From Symsagittifera roscoffensis (taxonomy: Eukaryota > Xenacoelomorpha > Acoela > Convolutidae): a stretch of DNA of 64,000 nucleotides. The position numbers were made by a program, and so were the translations under genes. The notes below the pieces were generated by a model. The model saw nothing but the letters and a program-made list of their open reading frames with translations, did not search any database and was not told where the DNA came from. The stretch covers positions 44,187,467 through 44,251,466 of the forward strand of contig NC_087070.1 in the NCBI RefSeq assembly GCF_963678635.1. The letters run 5' to 3'. Below, one piece after another: positions 1 to 11,590 of the stretch (positions are counted from its first letter, which is position 1; each line of letters begins with the position of its first letter).

Positions 1-310
1 AAATTGATTTTTCGAGCTCTCCCTTAGCACGGTTTAGTCCCTGCAAAAATTTTGAAAAACAGTCCAGAAAAGGCGTTTTTAGGCACTTTTTGGAAAATTT
101 TGACCAAAAAATTGCGTTTTTCGGCGCGCGCTCCCCCTCAAAATTAGCATATATTGGCGCCGAAGGCGCTTTTACAAAAATTTTAGGGTCGGTCGGCCAA
201 AAATGGATTTTTTAAAAGTACCACAAAGGGGGGACCCTTTGGGTCGGCAGGGAGTCGAATGCCTGAGAGAAAGAGGCGTCCACCCCCCCCCCCCCCTAAA
301 TCCGCCCCTG
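1..310 (+). repeat. Dispersed repeat, copy 1
   Basis: This stretch matches 11,270-11,590 in the same orientation. Both copies contain GAGCTCTC, a GCGCGCGC block, a shared run around AAAATTAG(C/T)ATATA, then GGCCAAAAATGGAT or a close variant, and end in long C or G homopolymer runs. It begins at or before the window edge. The small open frames on both strands here are by-products of the repeat and show no protein family. The element type is unknown. Confidence 0.6.
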
Positions 311-1945
311 GAACCAAGTGAAGTACGTACTCTTAATTTGGAGGGTGGATATATGCCACGTGGTCCAAACAATGAAGTTTCAAAGTTGCTCTTACAATTT
401 TGAGACAAAATGATTGGATCTGATTCACATAAAACTAACTATGTTGACATGAAGTTCGCACAACATAGTCATAAAAACACAGCCTATATGAAACTAGTTT
501 TTATTGTTATTTACGATTGACAAACAAAGCGCCGAACAGCTTTCACAACTAACTTAAGGCCATAAATTGTCTCGTTTTCATTACTTTGTAGTGTTGTATA
601 AACTTCGGTTTAATGGTCACAAATATGACAACAATCTAGTAGCCGATTTTTTTTTGCTAATATGATGGTGCAAACATTTTCAACATCCTCTAAGGTTCGT
701 AGCTCTCATTTTAAGCTAGCACTTAGCTTTCCAGGAGCTTTAGCTCTCTAAGCCAGTTCTGAAGTCAAGCAAATTTGGATGGCGCTGTAAACAAAGTTAT
801 TGGAACATAGTTTACAAAAAAATGGTTTCAAACTTGTTTTTAAAAATCATTCACAAAATATATTATAACTTTTTATCGGTTTTATCGATTTTTCTTTTCT
901 GTTCACTTTTATAGTCGTCATTTTTGTCGTCATAGTCGTCTTGCTTAAACTTGTTTTATTTTCGTAGTCGTAGTTTGTAAATGGTCGGTTTCACGGCCAG
1001 TCGGTTATGAGTGGCTTAAAATTCATAGCTGTCTCGTTTAGCAATAAAATGGTGGTCACGGTCTGGTACAAATGGTACAGCACCACATAAATCAGCATAA
1101 AAATAGAGACACTACATACCCATTATACACAATCTGATGGTAGACATTCAACGGCCAATTTACGAGGTGTGACTACTATATTTATAAATTGGTCTGTTTA
1201 TGACAGTTTTGTCTCGAATTAATGAAAGCATGCAGTGGCGGTCAAAGGCTCCTTTTTTGCATTATTTTTGCAGTTTACAACGTTCATGTGCTTCTCGACT
1301 TGGGGTGTTAAGCCGAATGCGAACCGAGATTTCAAATATAGCTTCACAAACCCAGCGAGTTCAGCGATTTCACTGTAACTTTTAAAATCAGGAGCGGTTT
1401 TGAAACGCTTCTGCAAAAAAATCCATAAAAAAGACCCCAACTCGAACGATTTTTGAGTTTATTTTTGCAATTTGCTGAAATTCAAACATGATAAACAAAA
1501 AGCTGTGTATTTATTAAGGAAATCCAGCGCAGCTGAGCAAGTCTGTGAATAGAAACGAAAAAAAAAAAATTGAAACATTTATGAAAAATTGAAAATGTGA
1601 ATTTTAGAAAAATAAGAAACACAACAACCAGGATAAAATAAGCTTTTAGTATACCAGTCACTGAACGATGATCGTCAATTATAGTAGAAATTATTTAAAA
1701 AAGAAAAATCTTCCATGATTCAGAAACTAAGCGAAAAAACCGACAAACGAAAGTCCGACAATTCAATTTTTCATGAAAAAATATCAATTTCACGCATACC
1801 GATTTAAAGGTCCAATTGGGACTCAAACTCGAGAAGTTTGGATGCGAAACTAACCTGTTTAACTCTCGACCAAGAAAGAAGGAACCTCGAATTTAGTAAA
1901 TTCAAGTTGCGGCAACAAAAACATTGCATTACAAAATAGTGAATA
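311..1945. other. AT-rich intergenic DNA, no gene seen
   Basis: I see no protein family, RNA gene or clear repeat boundary here. Short open frames at 1200-1440 and 1804-2034 have no recognisable motif and look like chance. The stretch at 1742-1772 is a short repeat shared with 3992-4022. Confidence 0.5.
1742..1772 (+). repeat. Short dispersed repeat, copy 1
   Basis: A run of about 31 bases beginning GACAAACGAAAGT recurs at 3992-4022 with one base changed. It is probably the best-kept core of an older dispersed repeat, since the flanks also share loose similarity. Confidence 0.55.
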
Positions 1946-2650
1946 CAGTGCTGATTTAAATTAACCGGACAAAACGAGTTAAAATTGAAATTTAAAACGC
2001 GTTTTTCTCTAATTCGGTTGAGTTTAGGTGACAACTTATGAAGACAAAATATGGTGTAATTTGTTTTGCGAAATTCGGGCCCAAAATTTTACCCCAAAAT
2101 GGGTCATTTTGGCTATTTTTGGTTAATCAGAAATTACGCCAAAAATACCCAGTCGATCAAAGAGATATTTATATCAAAGTGAGCCCCTTATCTAGTCCAA
2201 CAAAGTTTAAGAAGGGTATATTCTCCAAAAACGTGGCAAATTGTTTAAAAATTGTTTTTAAATTAAAAGTTGGTATTTTATATAGTAAAAACGAACTTTT
2301 TTGTCTATCAAACCAAAATAAATTACCTTAAACAATGTTTTGGAGAATATACCCTTTTAAAGTTTGTTGGGCTACGTAAGGGGCTCACTTTGATATAATT
2401 ATGTCTGTGATCGACTGGGTATTTTTGGCGTAATTTAACTAAAAAAAGGCAAAACGACCCATTTTTGGGGTAAAATTTTGGGCCCGAATTTCGCAAAACA
2501 AATTAAACCATATTAATTCTGCTAAAATTTTAAGCAAGTTTGCAAGTTTTATTTTGAGAAGTTTTCACCTAAACTCAATCCAATTTGAGAAAAACGCGTT
2601 TTAATTTTCAAGTTTAACACGTTTTGTCCGGTTAATTTAAATCAGCACTG
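1946..2650. mobile_element. Foldback MITE, Tc1/mariner type
   Basis: The element is a long imperfect inverted repeat. The left arm starts CAGTGCTGATTTAAATTAAC at 1946 and the right arm ends with the exact reverse complement at 2650. The arms run about 290 and 314 bases around a central loop near 2240-2336, and the right arm has about 40 extra bases. A TA dinucleotide lies on each side (1944-1945 and 2651-2652), the target duplication expected of the Tc1/mariner superfamily. The start CAGTG is also common in that group. No transposase frame is present, so it is non-autonomous. The 97-codon frame at 2038-2331 is only the arm read as protein. Confidence 0.9.
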
Positions 2651-4560
2651 TAGAACAAGAGATGGAAGTCTGAACTTTTTCAAAAGGTAAAAACTTTGCT
2701 TGAAAACATCAAAAATTACTACTTCTACAAAAATTATATTAGTCTGACTCGGATGATCTTCATAAACAACATTAGAAAATCTTTGGCAACCATACATCGG
2801 CGGTTGAGCCAATAGAACTTGGGTCTACTCCCATTACATCACAAAAAATTGTGTCTTCGAGAAAAAATTCAACTCAAAAAAAGTTTTGAAACTGAACAAT
2901 TTCACGATCTTTTAAAACACACAAGAGAATAAGAAAACGTTTTTCTTTTCAAAATAAGCGTTATGAAGTGACTCACCATTATAATATAAACCCAAAAAAA
3001 AACAAAAAACACCAATTTAGAAAAATATTCAAAAACAGAGTTGTCAAATTTACAAACGACGGAAGAAACGACAGAAAAAATGTGTACAAAAATTCATGTT
3101 TTGCAAAACAAAACAACACAAAACTTGACCAGATGACATAATAGCATTTGAAAAAAGAAGTAAAAAATTGAGCAAATGAAATATAGGATGAAAACCGTGA
3201 ATCCGAAAACAACAATTGAGCGTTTTTCAAAAATTAGTTCAATACTCAAGCTATGAAATATATATGACTCAGTAGTTATTCTTGAAGTCGTCAGCTTGCT
3301 CGTGAATTTAACTGCAAGTGTTTTTTAGAATTGTCAGAAAAAATGAGAAGAAAAAAAGTCGATCACAGGACACTTGCTTTCGCAAATGAAACAGACAGTT
3401 GCTGCACAAGTAGCACGGCAAACTCCTCAAACAATCATAGAACGTTTTAAAAAGAGGCGAAGCGGACATACGCATCACTTGCAATACAACGCAAGCACAG
3501 CATTTCAAGCTACGGAATAGAAGGTAAGACTGAACCAACAAAATCAAAAAAATCCACGGATATGAACTTAAGTTCTGGCAATTACTGCGCGGTCACTAAG
3601 CCGACTGCATGTGTGTAGACACCCGTTGAGTTAAAAATGAAAAAACATCCGTAAAAAATTGTTGTCTTAAACAAACTTTGAGCAATTAAATTTAAAAAAA
3701 ATGAAATCTTGCAACACAAATAACTAAATTTTTTCAAAGAACGTTCATTCTTTTTCTGAAATTGAAGCAACACAAAAAAACTGAACCCAAAAAACATAAT
3801 CCGAAACCATTTAGGCCGAATAGAACTTCTTTGCGAAGAAAAAATGAATATCAAAAAAATGTACAACGTCAGGGCTATTTATTTTGCAAATTTTAGAACT
3901 TAATCAACAACACTTGCATCCACAAAAAAATTATTGACAGCACAAACAAATTACGCTATGTGGCAATCAAGTCGAAACAAAACATAACCTAGACAAACGA
4001 AAGTTCGACAATTCAATTTTTCCCGAAAACAATTTCATTTTCATATATACTGAAAAAACACTAAGTCCGACCCAGACTTTAGGGTACAAAAGCAAGCGCT
4101 CTAATTCTAGGCTAAGCTAGAAGGAGTCTAGAAAATGATGAACATCACTGATGAAGCAATTTTACAATTTTCTACAGACTTGTAAAAAAGTTTGTTCAAG
4201 GAAAAAGTCTAGTGCCCGATTACATTTTTTTGCCTCGCAAGTAGAAAAAGACGAGCCTTCAATAAAATTGTTCCTCACATGAGGCTATCAGTTTATAGGT
4301 AAATGAAAAAAATCGACCACAATTGTCGTCCTTCAGAAGTGAATTATAGTAGTTTTAAGAAAAAAAGGTTTCCAATGGTTTAAAAAAAATCTGTTCGTCC
4401 TATTATATTAATCATTAGCTACTTGGTTGCAGTTAGACTACAAAGCAAAAACTTCAATGAGCAAAAACTGGCAGTGAGCAAATTTTATGGACGTTTTTTC
4501 AGTCGTTCGAATCACGATTGAACGACTCAAAGGTCTTGAAACAGGTCAAAGGTACACTCA
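2651..4560. other. AT-rich intergenic DNA, no gene seen
   Basis: The plus strand is A-rich, which leaves long hydrophobic minus-strand frames (2979-3230, 3308-3547, 3582-3866) that look like composition artefacts. I see no family motif. The only repeat I recognise is the short one at 3992-4022. Confidence 0.5.
3992..4022 (+). repeat. Short dispersed repeat, copy 2
   Basis: This is the partner of 1742-1772, in the same orientation. Confidence 0.55.
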
Positions 4561-4568
4561 ACTATCAC

Positions 4569-4650
4569 AGCCCCCCCCCTCACCCAGCAACCTAGCCCCC
4601 CACCTAGCCCCCTCCCCCTCAGGTACCCCCACCTACGAAGCCCCCACCTA
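4569..4650 (+). repeat. C-rich low-complexity tract
   Basis: The tract is a run of C-blocks separated by CACCTAG and similar spacers, in strong contrast to the AT-rich surroundings. A G-rich run (GATGGGGAGGGG) follows near 4690. It could fold as an i-motif, or a G-quadruplex on the other strand, but that is inference. Confidence 0.6.
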
Positions 4651-4699
4651 TTTGTAGTTGGAGAGTTATAAATGCAAGTAAAGGGTGAGTGATGGGGAG

Positions 4700-5360
4700 G
4701 GGAAGCCCCTTATTAGCCCCTTATTAGTCCATTATAATCGTTTGTTTTAGAGTTTTATGGAGACAGACCATGAAAATCCATTATAATCGATTTTTATCCA
4801 TCGAACCTCATTACGGGTCGAATTAACCTTACAATCTCAGACCCCGTCCCCCCTCAGTGACCTATCGTAGAATGTCCTACACGAGCATGCGTTGTTTTTC
4901 TGAAAACTAATTTTGTATCAAGTATGCATTTTACGCATTTTGATTAAAACGCATACACAAAATTGATTTTCACTGTTTTGTGCGATTGCATTTGAATGCT
5001 GTTAACGACATACATTCTTTATTTTCGTTAAATTTTCTGAAAAATTCATATCTCCTCCACCTTAAATCAATTTCCGGGGGATATAGTACGGTTGACCCAG
5101 TTTTTGAGCACAAATCTTCCAAAAAAGCCCTCATAAGGGCTTCCATGAAAACTCTCATTTCTAGATAATGTCAAGGAAGGGCGATTAACTTTTGAATCGA
5201 ACAAGTTAAGTCCCATAAAAAACAGTAAAAAACCAGTTGAATTTCTTGACCTTGATCTTTTGGCGCCGACAGAAATGATCTACGCTTTGAAAACTCAAAA
5301 ATGGGCGTAATTAGAGATCAAAGAGCCAAATTTGGACCAATAATTCGGATGACAATCAAA
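4700..5360. other. Intergenic DNA, no gene seen
   Basis: Overlapping 62-codon frames on both strands at 4970-5168 are mirror frames with no family motif. Nothing else is supported. Confidence 0.4.
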
Positions 5361-5432
5361 GGCCTCATGGTATAGTGGTTAAAACGTTCGTCTCAAACTC
5401 TAGAGATCAGAGGATCGAATCAATGACGGCAC
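5361..5432 (+). pseudogene. tRNA-like relic or SINE head
   Basis: The 72-base stretch starting GGCCTCATGGTATAGTGG contains an A-box-like segment (TATAGTGGTTA) and, at the expected spacing, a B-box-like segment (GGATCGAATCA, close to GGTTCGANTCC). The acceptor and anticodon stems do not pair well, so it is unlikely to be a working tRNA. It may be a decayed tRNA gene or the head of a tRNA-derived SINE. I cannot assign an amino acid. Confidence 0.55.
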
Positions 5433-5697
5433 AAAAAATTTTCCAATTTTTCAAAAAAAGTTGAAATTCAGGTAAATATGATAACAGGTATATCTAGGGT
5501 ACAACAAGAGTTCAACCTTGGAGGGTTGGGCGGATGGAAAAAAAATCAACACCTTGTTTGTATTCATTATTTTGCTGGTTTCAAATCAACTCTAGCTCAA
5601 TTTTGAAAAATCATAAAAAATAATTGAACTTTGAAAATTTTTTATTGCTTGGCAATGTGGAATAAAGGTGATAAATGAAAACAAAAGAAAATTTTGA
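5433..5697. other. AT-rich spacer, no gene seen
   Basis: No coding or RNA signal is visible between the tRNA-like relic and the MULE relic. Confidence 0.4.
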
Positions 5698-6640
5698 TTA
5701 TAATTTAAAATTATAACTACATCCTTTCAAAAACCCAATGATATCGTTGGGTTGATATGACTTAATCATAGTGATTAAGTTTTTGTCGAGTTTTTGGTAT
5801 TTAAATTTTTTGAGTCTGGCTAATTTTTGTCCTGCGCACATTTTTTCCAACCGTATTTCCGCATTTGTTTGCTTGTCCTGGAACTTCTCGATGAATTTTG
5901 GAAATGATGGATGCTTACTATTGACCAGTTTCACGAAATTTTTGTTCCAACCTTCTACAGCGTTGTTGGTGCGGGAAGGTCGTTTTCACTCTTTGATGGC
6001 AACTTCATTGCTCCATATCAAATCTGGGCTTTTGTGGTCTTTGGGAAGTCAGTCTACCAATATATGTGTCCTCGAAATAATTGAAAATCGGTTGACGTTT
6101 TTCGGATGCCACACCTTGCATAAGCTCAAAAGTTGTGGGGACGTCATCTACGGGCAGAAATGCTGTTGCGAGGTGCATTCGAATAAATTCGCAAAATTAA
6201 ATCACTGTTATAATTGTTAAGTTTGCCTGACGACTGAACATGTCGCCAGACGCTTTGACTCATGTGGAAAAAACAAAATTGAGTTTGAGCACTCTGATGG
6301 GAAGCTATTATTGAGTTTCGCACAGCTACTTGAAAATCAGTTGTGACGCGTTTTGGGGAATCAACTTTTAGAGTAGTGAGAAGATGACAATAAAATGATT
6401 CCTTTTTATCGGGTAGCAGAGCGTAAACAATAGGAATAAGGCATCCTTCAACAGAAGCGTGTATAGTATAAATGTGATAGAAAACATAGGGAGCAGTCGA
6501 AAAAGTTCCATCACAGAACAAATCATCCGATAAAGATAGTAGGTCTAACCCAGGTAACGTGGCGAACACAATAACCGATTTTCATCTTGGGGACCAGAAT
6601 CGTAAACCAGGAACTGCTCTTCATCGTGGGTTTTTTTGTA
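5698..6640 (-). pseudogene. Broken MULE-type transposase
   Basis: Read on the minus strand this is the catalytic region of a Mutator-like (MULE) DDE transposase, the kind often linked to FLYWCH fingers. Near 6570-6625 one frame gives LVYDSGPQDENRLL. The longest frame (6144-6569) holds CDGTFSTAP (first Asp), IPIVYALLPDKKE, VTTDFQVAVRN (second Asp) and CFFHMSQSVWRHVQ. Near 5940-5970 a further frame gives NNAVEGWN with the likely catalytic Glu, followed by LVNSKHPSFPKFIEKFQ (5698-5934 frame). These sit in at least three reading frames with several stops, so it is a dead DNA transposon. I found neither its terminal inverted repeats nor a complete N-terminal finger. Confidence 0.85.
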
Positions 6641-6934
6641 GAGCCAGTGGTAGTTCAAAGACAGTCAGCAATGTTGGCTCTGCCATCTTTGGTCTTTTTT
6701 CGCTTGAACAACCTGTCTCTTTTTGCATGGATTAAAAAACGAGTCCTTTTGCTAAAATTGCGTTAACTTTAAGGTTTCGCATACTAATGCTTTTAATGAA
6801 AGGCCGTTGCTGCTATCTAGGTTGTTCTAATTTCTCTACTATACTACCTATTGTTATCCAGATTAGTTGGAATCAAAATAGGTTTAATATGAAATAAATG
6901 TACTTTTCAGCTTCTGGAACAATTATCACTTCGA

Positions 6935-7070
6935 TCAATGGGACTATTGGATGATTTTTTGGACTATTTTTTAGACTATTTTTGGGACTGTTTTGTATGG
7001 GACAGTTTTTTTTTGCTATGTTTTTTGGACTGCTGTTTTGTATGGGACTGTTTTGTACAGACACGGGTCG
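6935..7070 (+). repeat. Degenerate short tandem repeat
   Basis: Copies of a unit like TTTTGGGACTGTTTTGTATGG recur with drift about seven times. The repeat explains the S/P/N/K-rich minus-strand frame across it. Confidence 0.5.
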
Positions 7071-7650
7071 GAACTAGTGAGACAAATTGCGAAGAAAATG
7101 GAACAACGTTCTGATTACGAAGAATGACTTGTTGATGTGAGTTGCGCTTTTATACGTTTTACGGTCGTGCCAATTATAATTATAATAATATATCAAACTG
7201 AATTTCAGCATCTGAAAGTTAAAATAAAAATTATCTCAACGTTTTTCTTCATTTTCTTAAACTTGACTCATCGCGACTTTGGCATTCACTGAAAAACAAA
7301 TCTGGTTGAACATTCATTTCACTTCAATTTAAAGCAGAGCTGGCTGGTAAGACAATTCAGCACATAGTGGGCTGGAAAATTTATCTTTGAGTCAATCACT
7401 GATTTTCTGTAGGGGTCAGATCACTCTCGAAGAGTACGGAAGATTTATGACGAACGGTGAGAAACTACCGGGGCTCAAAAAAAGCTCGTCGCAAGAAGAA
7501 AGGATCCGTGTTGAGAAAAATTGTTCAGGTTTTTTTCGTTTTTTTTTTCGGATCTCTTTAACTATATACCTCTAGGGTACCTAGTAACGAATGCTCCCTA
7601 CAAAAAATAAAATCAACGGTTAAGAAAATGAGAATGTTAGACCTAGTAAT

Positions 7651-7678
7651 AAATCTCCCCCTGTTGCACGGGAGATTT
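7651..7678. other. 9-bp hairpin
   Basis: AAATCTCCC (7651-7659) is the exact reverse complement of GGGAGATTT (7670-7678), around a 10-base loop. Its function is unknown. Confidence 0.5.
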
Positions 7679-8174
7679 AGTAAACGATATGCTTTTTTTC
7701 GTTTAAATATAAGTATACAAAAATTGATGTGAGACTGAATTTTCCATTTAATTTAACGGCCATACTTACATTATTTCAGCCATTAATTTCTTTCTTGAGT
7801 TTATTTACTTAATGCAATCAACTTGTTTACTAAGAAAGAAACTAGGAATTAATTTGGGTTTTTTAATTTGAATCAATGAGCCCTGAAACTTTTGTGCTTG
7901 ATGCAAAAAAAATTGTGATCCTTTTTTTATTACTGTTTTATTTATTTCGTGTATAATGTCATAGTGATTAAATAAGTACGCAATTTGGTTTCAGTTTCAT
8001 TTCTAATTCTCTCGTTGCTGTCAATCAATCTGTCAATTTTGGTGCTAGCAGGTGTTGGCCTTCGGAGTTGTTCGTCACCTTCGGTTGACCTCCGATTTAT
8101 TGTCTCCGACCTATGTTCTGTATTAAAGTTAATTATCTTACATCTGAAAAAATGATACCGATTACTTTTTTCAA

Positions 8175-8790
8175 CATGGCGCAGACAGCAGGCCAAAGTG
8201 GGAGGAAAAACCCACTGAGGATAACATCGTTTTGGCCAACAAAACCAACAATTCTGGTTTAACCGATTCCAATGGGGATGGTGGCAAAACTAGGAATCAA
8301 TCCGAAAAAATTCTTTTTCGCGGGCACCCTAACGATAGCTCAATTAACTGCGTTGCCAACGGAAGTCGACGGAAAGCATCGAGAGGAGTCGGAGCAGACT
8401 CTTATCTCCAAGCTGTACGTGTGCCTGTAGATAACGAACAGGACAAATTCTGCAGGTGCAAATCACAACTAGACTCGATGCAATAAAAGGGAAGGTTAAG
8501 AAAGAGCTAAAAAACGAACATACGAAACGTTTCAGTGACTAGCGCGGAAACAACAATCGGAGAGACTTTAGAAAGTTTTTATTCGGTCCAAAACGACTGG
8601 CGGCACGATGTAATTTTGGAACGCTGGAAACAACGATCCTGAGAGTTGTATCCATTTTGAACGTGAACAACCTAGAGGCACAGAACGAACTTTGCAGGAC
8701 GACTAAAGCACCGGAGATGAACCGGCTAGCGTTATTTTATGAGCGAAGGAACAAGTATGACAAAACCTATGCGTCAACATCCGGGGGAGC
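8175..8790 (+). pseudogene. Degraded coding-like stretch, unidentified
   Basis: This part is less AT-biased than its surroundings and holds several short frames with protein-like composition: one starting ATG at 8175 (MAQTAGQSGRKNPLR), the 84-codon frame at 8232-8486 and a stretch near 8700-8780 reading RTTKAPEMNRLALFYERR. No single frame covers the stretch. I recognise no family. It could be a decayed first ORF of a LINE or a host pseudogene, but neither is supported by a motif. Confidence 0.3.
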
Positions 8791-8989
8791 GACATTCGAA
8801 AATTTTTTACATGTCTACTAAAAATGTTTGTCTACTAAAACAAGTCGCATGAAAATTTTTTAGATACTGGAATTTCTCTAACATTTCTCTAAACTAACAA
8901 AAAACTAAAAAGCAGTCGCTTCGCCGGATAAAATCGCGCAACCGCTTCTTTTGGTTGAATTCTTCATCTCCGATTCGATAGGGTTATTT

Positions 8990-9850
8990 TTAAGAAACAT
9001 TAAAAACTTTCTTTAAAATGGTCAAAGCTCAAAAACCTGACTTTCCGAGATCCGTTATTTCTACTGCTAAAAGCAGGGCGTGGCACCTAAAGCAGAGAAT
9101 ACTCTCAAAACTGTGCTTCTCGATAAAACACACAATTGAGATTTGGCAGGGTAATTTTTGAGTAAAGTAAAAAAAAACACTCCCAAAAAACGGTCAAAGT
9201 TTCAAAAACTTTCAATTGATTGAAGGCAATAACTGTTTGAGGGCAATAACTAAGAACAATAACAATAACTGATGACAATAACAAAAAACAAATTATAAAA
9301 ATAGGCTTTCAGGTAGCTTTTTATTTTAAAAATATTGGTCATAGCCATTTATGCGAAAAAAATTTGCCCAACCTTTAAAATCGACTCAACCCATTTAGCC
9401 AAAATTGGCAGGTTAGGTCTCGAGAAAAGTTAAAGACTTCAAAAAATCAAAATTGGGCAAAACTTTTGACTTTTCTGATTGGCCATGATTTTTTCTAAAA
9501 TTTGGAAACAAAAACGCTCAAAAAGTCATTAATTGACTTTTCAGGGGACAATAATTTTTGGTGTGAAAACGTTTGTGAGAGACCACTTTTTCCGGGAAGA
9601 TTCCTTCTGTCCGTTCTCCATTGAACCCACAGCCTTAGCTTTGGGAGGTTAGTTTTTGAGGAAAGTAAAATGATTCAAAAATCGGTTAAAAAAATCAAAA
9701 GATTTCACTATTCCGAGGACCATTATTTCAAGTAGCCGCTTATAGAGTGCAGCTTTTTAATACTGCGCAACTCATTTAAACAAACTCAGGTTTGCTTGAT
9801 TAGTTTTTGAGAAAACGAAAAAATTCAAAATATCGGTCAATTATTCCCCC
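8990..9850 (+). repeat. Degenerate internal repeats, 150-250 bp spacing
   Basis: A loose motif, roughly GGTTAGTTTTTGAGAAAAGT followed by A-rich sequence and ATCGGTCAAA, recurs near 9155, 9420, 9645 and 9797. A related CTTTCCGAGA(T/C)C element occurs near 9045 and, weakly, after the later copies. It is probably an old tandem array or a repetitive non-coding transposon interior. Confidence 0.4.
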
Positions 9851-10256
9851 AAACCCTTTCTAATGCTGTAGACAAAGGATTAAAGCAAAAAGAGACAGGG
9901 TTATAAGCAGGCACACACGTGCTTAGGTAATGTCGATAACTTTTTTTGAAAATTGGTGGAAGAGTTTTTGAAAAATTTCCCAAAGCGTCTTAAAAAAACT
10001 GTATAAACAACCCATCCCTTTATATTTTCATAAAACCTATTTTTATCGAAAAGGACTCTAGGCACACATACAAATTAGGACATTTAAATTCAAACTAGAA
10101 ACTGAACAAAACTTACGATGCGGAGAAAACGCCGACAACCTTTGAGCAGATACCACTTGAGCCAAAAAAAAATGTTACGTAAAAAAATTTGAAAGTTTCG
10201 AGTCCCCCTGAAACTACCCTGTGGTAATTAAAACCCACCAAGTAGTTAAATTTGCC
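9851..10256. other. AT-rich spacer, no gene seen
   Basis: No coding, RNA or repeat signal that I can support. Confidence 0.4.
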
Positions 10257-10359
10257 TTTTCATAAAATTGAGCATGTGAGCTGCATTTGAGTTTTCATGA
10301 AATTGAGCATGTGAGCTGCATTTGAGTTTTCATGAAATTGAGCATGCCAGCTGCATTGA
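10257..10359 (+). repeat. 35-bp tandem repeat, 3 copies
   Basis: Three copies start at 10257, 10292 and 10327, each beginning TTTTCATGAAATTGAGCATG or a near variant. A drifted fourth copy lies at about 10513. Confidence 0.85.
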
Positions 10360-10427
10360 TATCAGCTGAAATTGAGAAGCGATTCAACTGATTTTGTTAA
10401 TTAGAAAAAAATCTATATTCCAGTTTG

Positions 10428-10454
10428 ATTACGCTTGCTAATTGCAAGCGTAAT
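10428..10454. other. Perfect 11-bp hairpin
   Basis: ATTACGCTTGC (10428-10438) is followed after 5 bases by its exact reverse complement GCAAGCGTAAT (10444-10454). No gene lies beside it that it could terminate or regulate. Confidence 0.8.
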
Positions 10455-10459
10455 AATTG

Positions 10460-11269
10460 TTGCCTGAAACGAACATCTAATTACAACCTAAATGATAGTA
10501 GTTTCATTTAAGTTTTCAAGAAATTGAGCATGTCAGGTATTGGGAACACCTGAAAAATTGGTTCAATTGATCTTAAGTTTACGCAAGACTTTGGTATTAT
10601 CGCCATTTTTGAACCCCCCATCTATATGTCAGTGATCCAGAAAGGCATTCTTTCGACAAGTTTACACAAGATTTAAAAGAATGCAACGTCTACACCTGAA
10701 CAATCGATTACTAAAGATCAATCAATTGTTACTTACCATTATCTACCATTGTAAAAAAAGTATCACTTTCAAAATTAAGACAGAAAAAACTTTTCAAATG
10801 GGAAAAAAACGAGAAGGCTTGAACTGGCAAGTTATCAGATCTCCAGGGCGAATGCTAAGTATGAAATTTCGACAGGCCACTTTTTGAAGCAAATTAGTTT
10901 ATTCGGGTCTACTTAATTCGTTACTAGTTGCCAAAGCTTGGATAGTTAAGCATAAGTGAACTTGCACCTCTAGAAACCAATCCTCCCTCTTTGGAAAGGG
11001 AGGCAAATAATTAGAGAGATCCGTATTTTTCTACACATCTAAATTTTCATCACGTTAACTTGTCCAGTTTTATTTCAATTTATGCATTTAAAAGATAACT
11101 TGTGGTTGTAATTCCGGCAAATTTAGTTCAAAGTTAGACCTCTGGCATACCAATTTGCTTGCTACAAAAGGAAACGAGTGGCGTGCGCTGAAATTTTTCT
11201 TGGGGGGGGGGGGGGGTTCAAAAAAAATTCAAAAAATGTTGTCGCCCTTTTTTTATTGTTTTTTTAGGC
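10460..11269. other. Intergenic DNA, no gene seen
   Basis: The 68-codon frame at 10681-10887 has no recognisable family. A G homopolymer lies near 11,200. Confidence 0.4.
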
Positions 11270-11590
11270 CGATCAATTTGATATTACGAGCTCTCTGAAA
11301 ATACTATAAGGACCCTATTTTGTGGCAACAGGCAAATTTTTGGTAAAAAAGGCTATAAATGAAGTTTTGAGCTTTTTAAAAAAATATTTGACCAAAAACA
11401 TTGCGCGCGCCCCCTTAAAATTAGTATATACTGGCACCAAAGGCGGCTTTAGAAAATTTTTGAGGTTGGTTAGCCAAAAATGGATCTCGTAAGAAATTAA
11501 CCGAAGGGGGAGCCCTTTGGAAACAATTGGCAACCAGCATTTAAGGGGGGGGGGGCGGTCGAATGTCTCTTCCCTCGGCAAACTACTAGA
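11270..11590 (+). repeat. Dispersed repeat, copy 2
   Basis: This is the diverged partner of 1-310, in the same orientation, sharing GAGCTCTC, GCGCGCGC, the AAAATTAGTATATA block, GCCAAAAATGGAT and a terminal G run near 11,550. Confidence 0.6.

Larger units (their letters stand above)
6641..8174. other. Intergenic DNA with small repeats
   Basis: No gene is seen. At about 6935-7070 there are degenerate tandem copies of a TTTTGGACTATT-like unit; the 63-codon minus frame there only reflects that repeat. A hairpin lies at 7651-7678. The frames at 7387-7575 and 7942-8196 have no recognisable family. Confidence 0.45.

Noticed and set aside
2979-3866. Hydrophobic minus-strand proteins
   Set aside because: They are explained by A-rich plus-strand composition; no motif, no neighbours, low-complexity Phe/Leu/Ser content.
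7575-10930. A 3.3-kb transposon with ends CTAGTAACGAAT
   Set aside because: Only 12 bases are inverted at the two places, with no extended arms, no target duplication and no transposase between.
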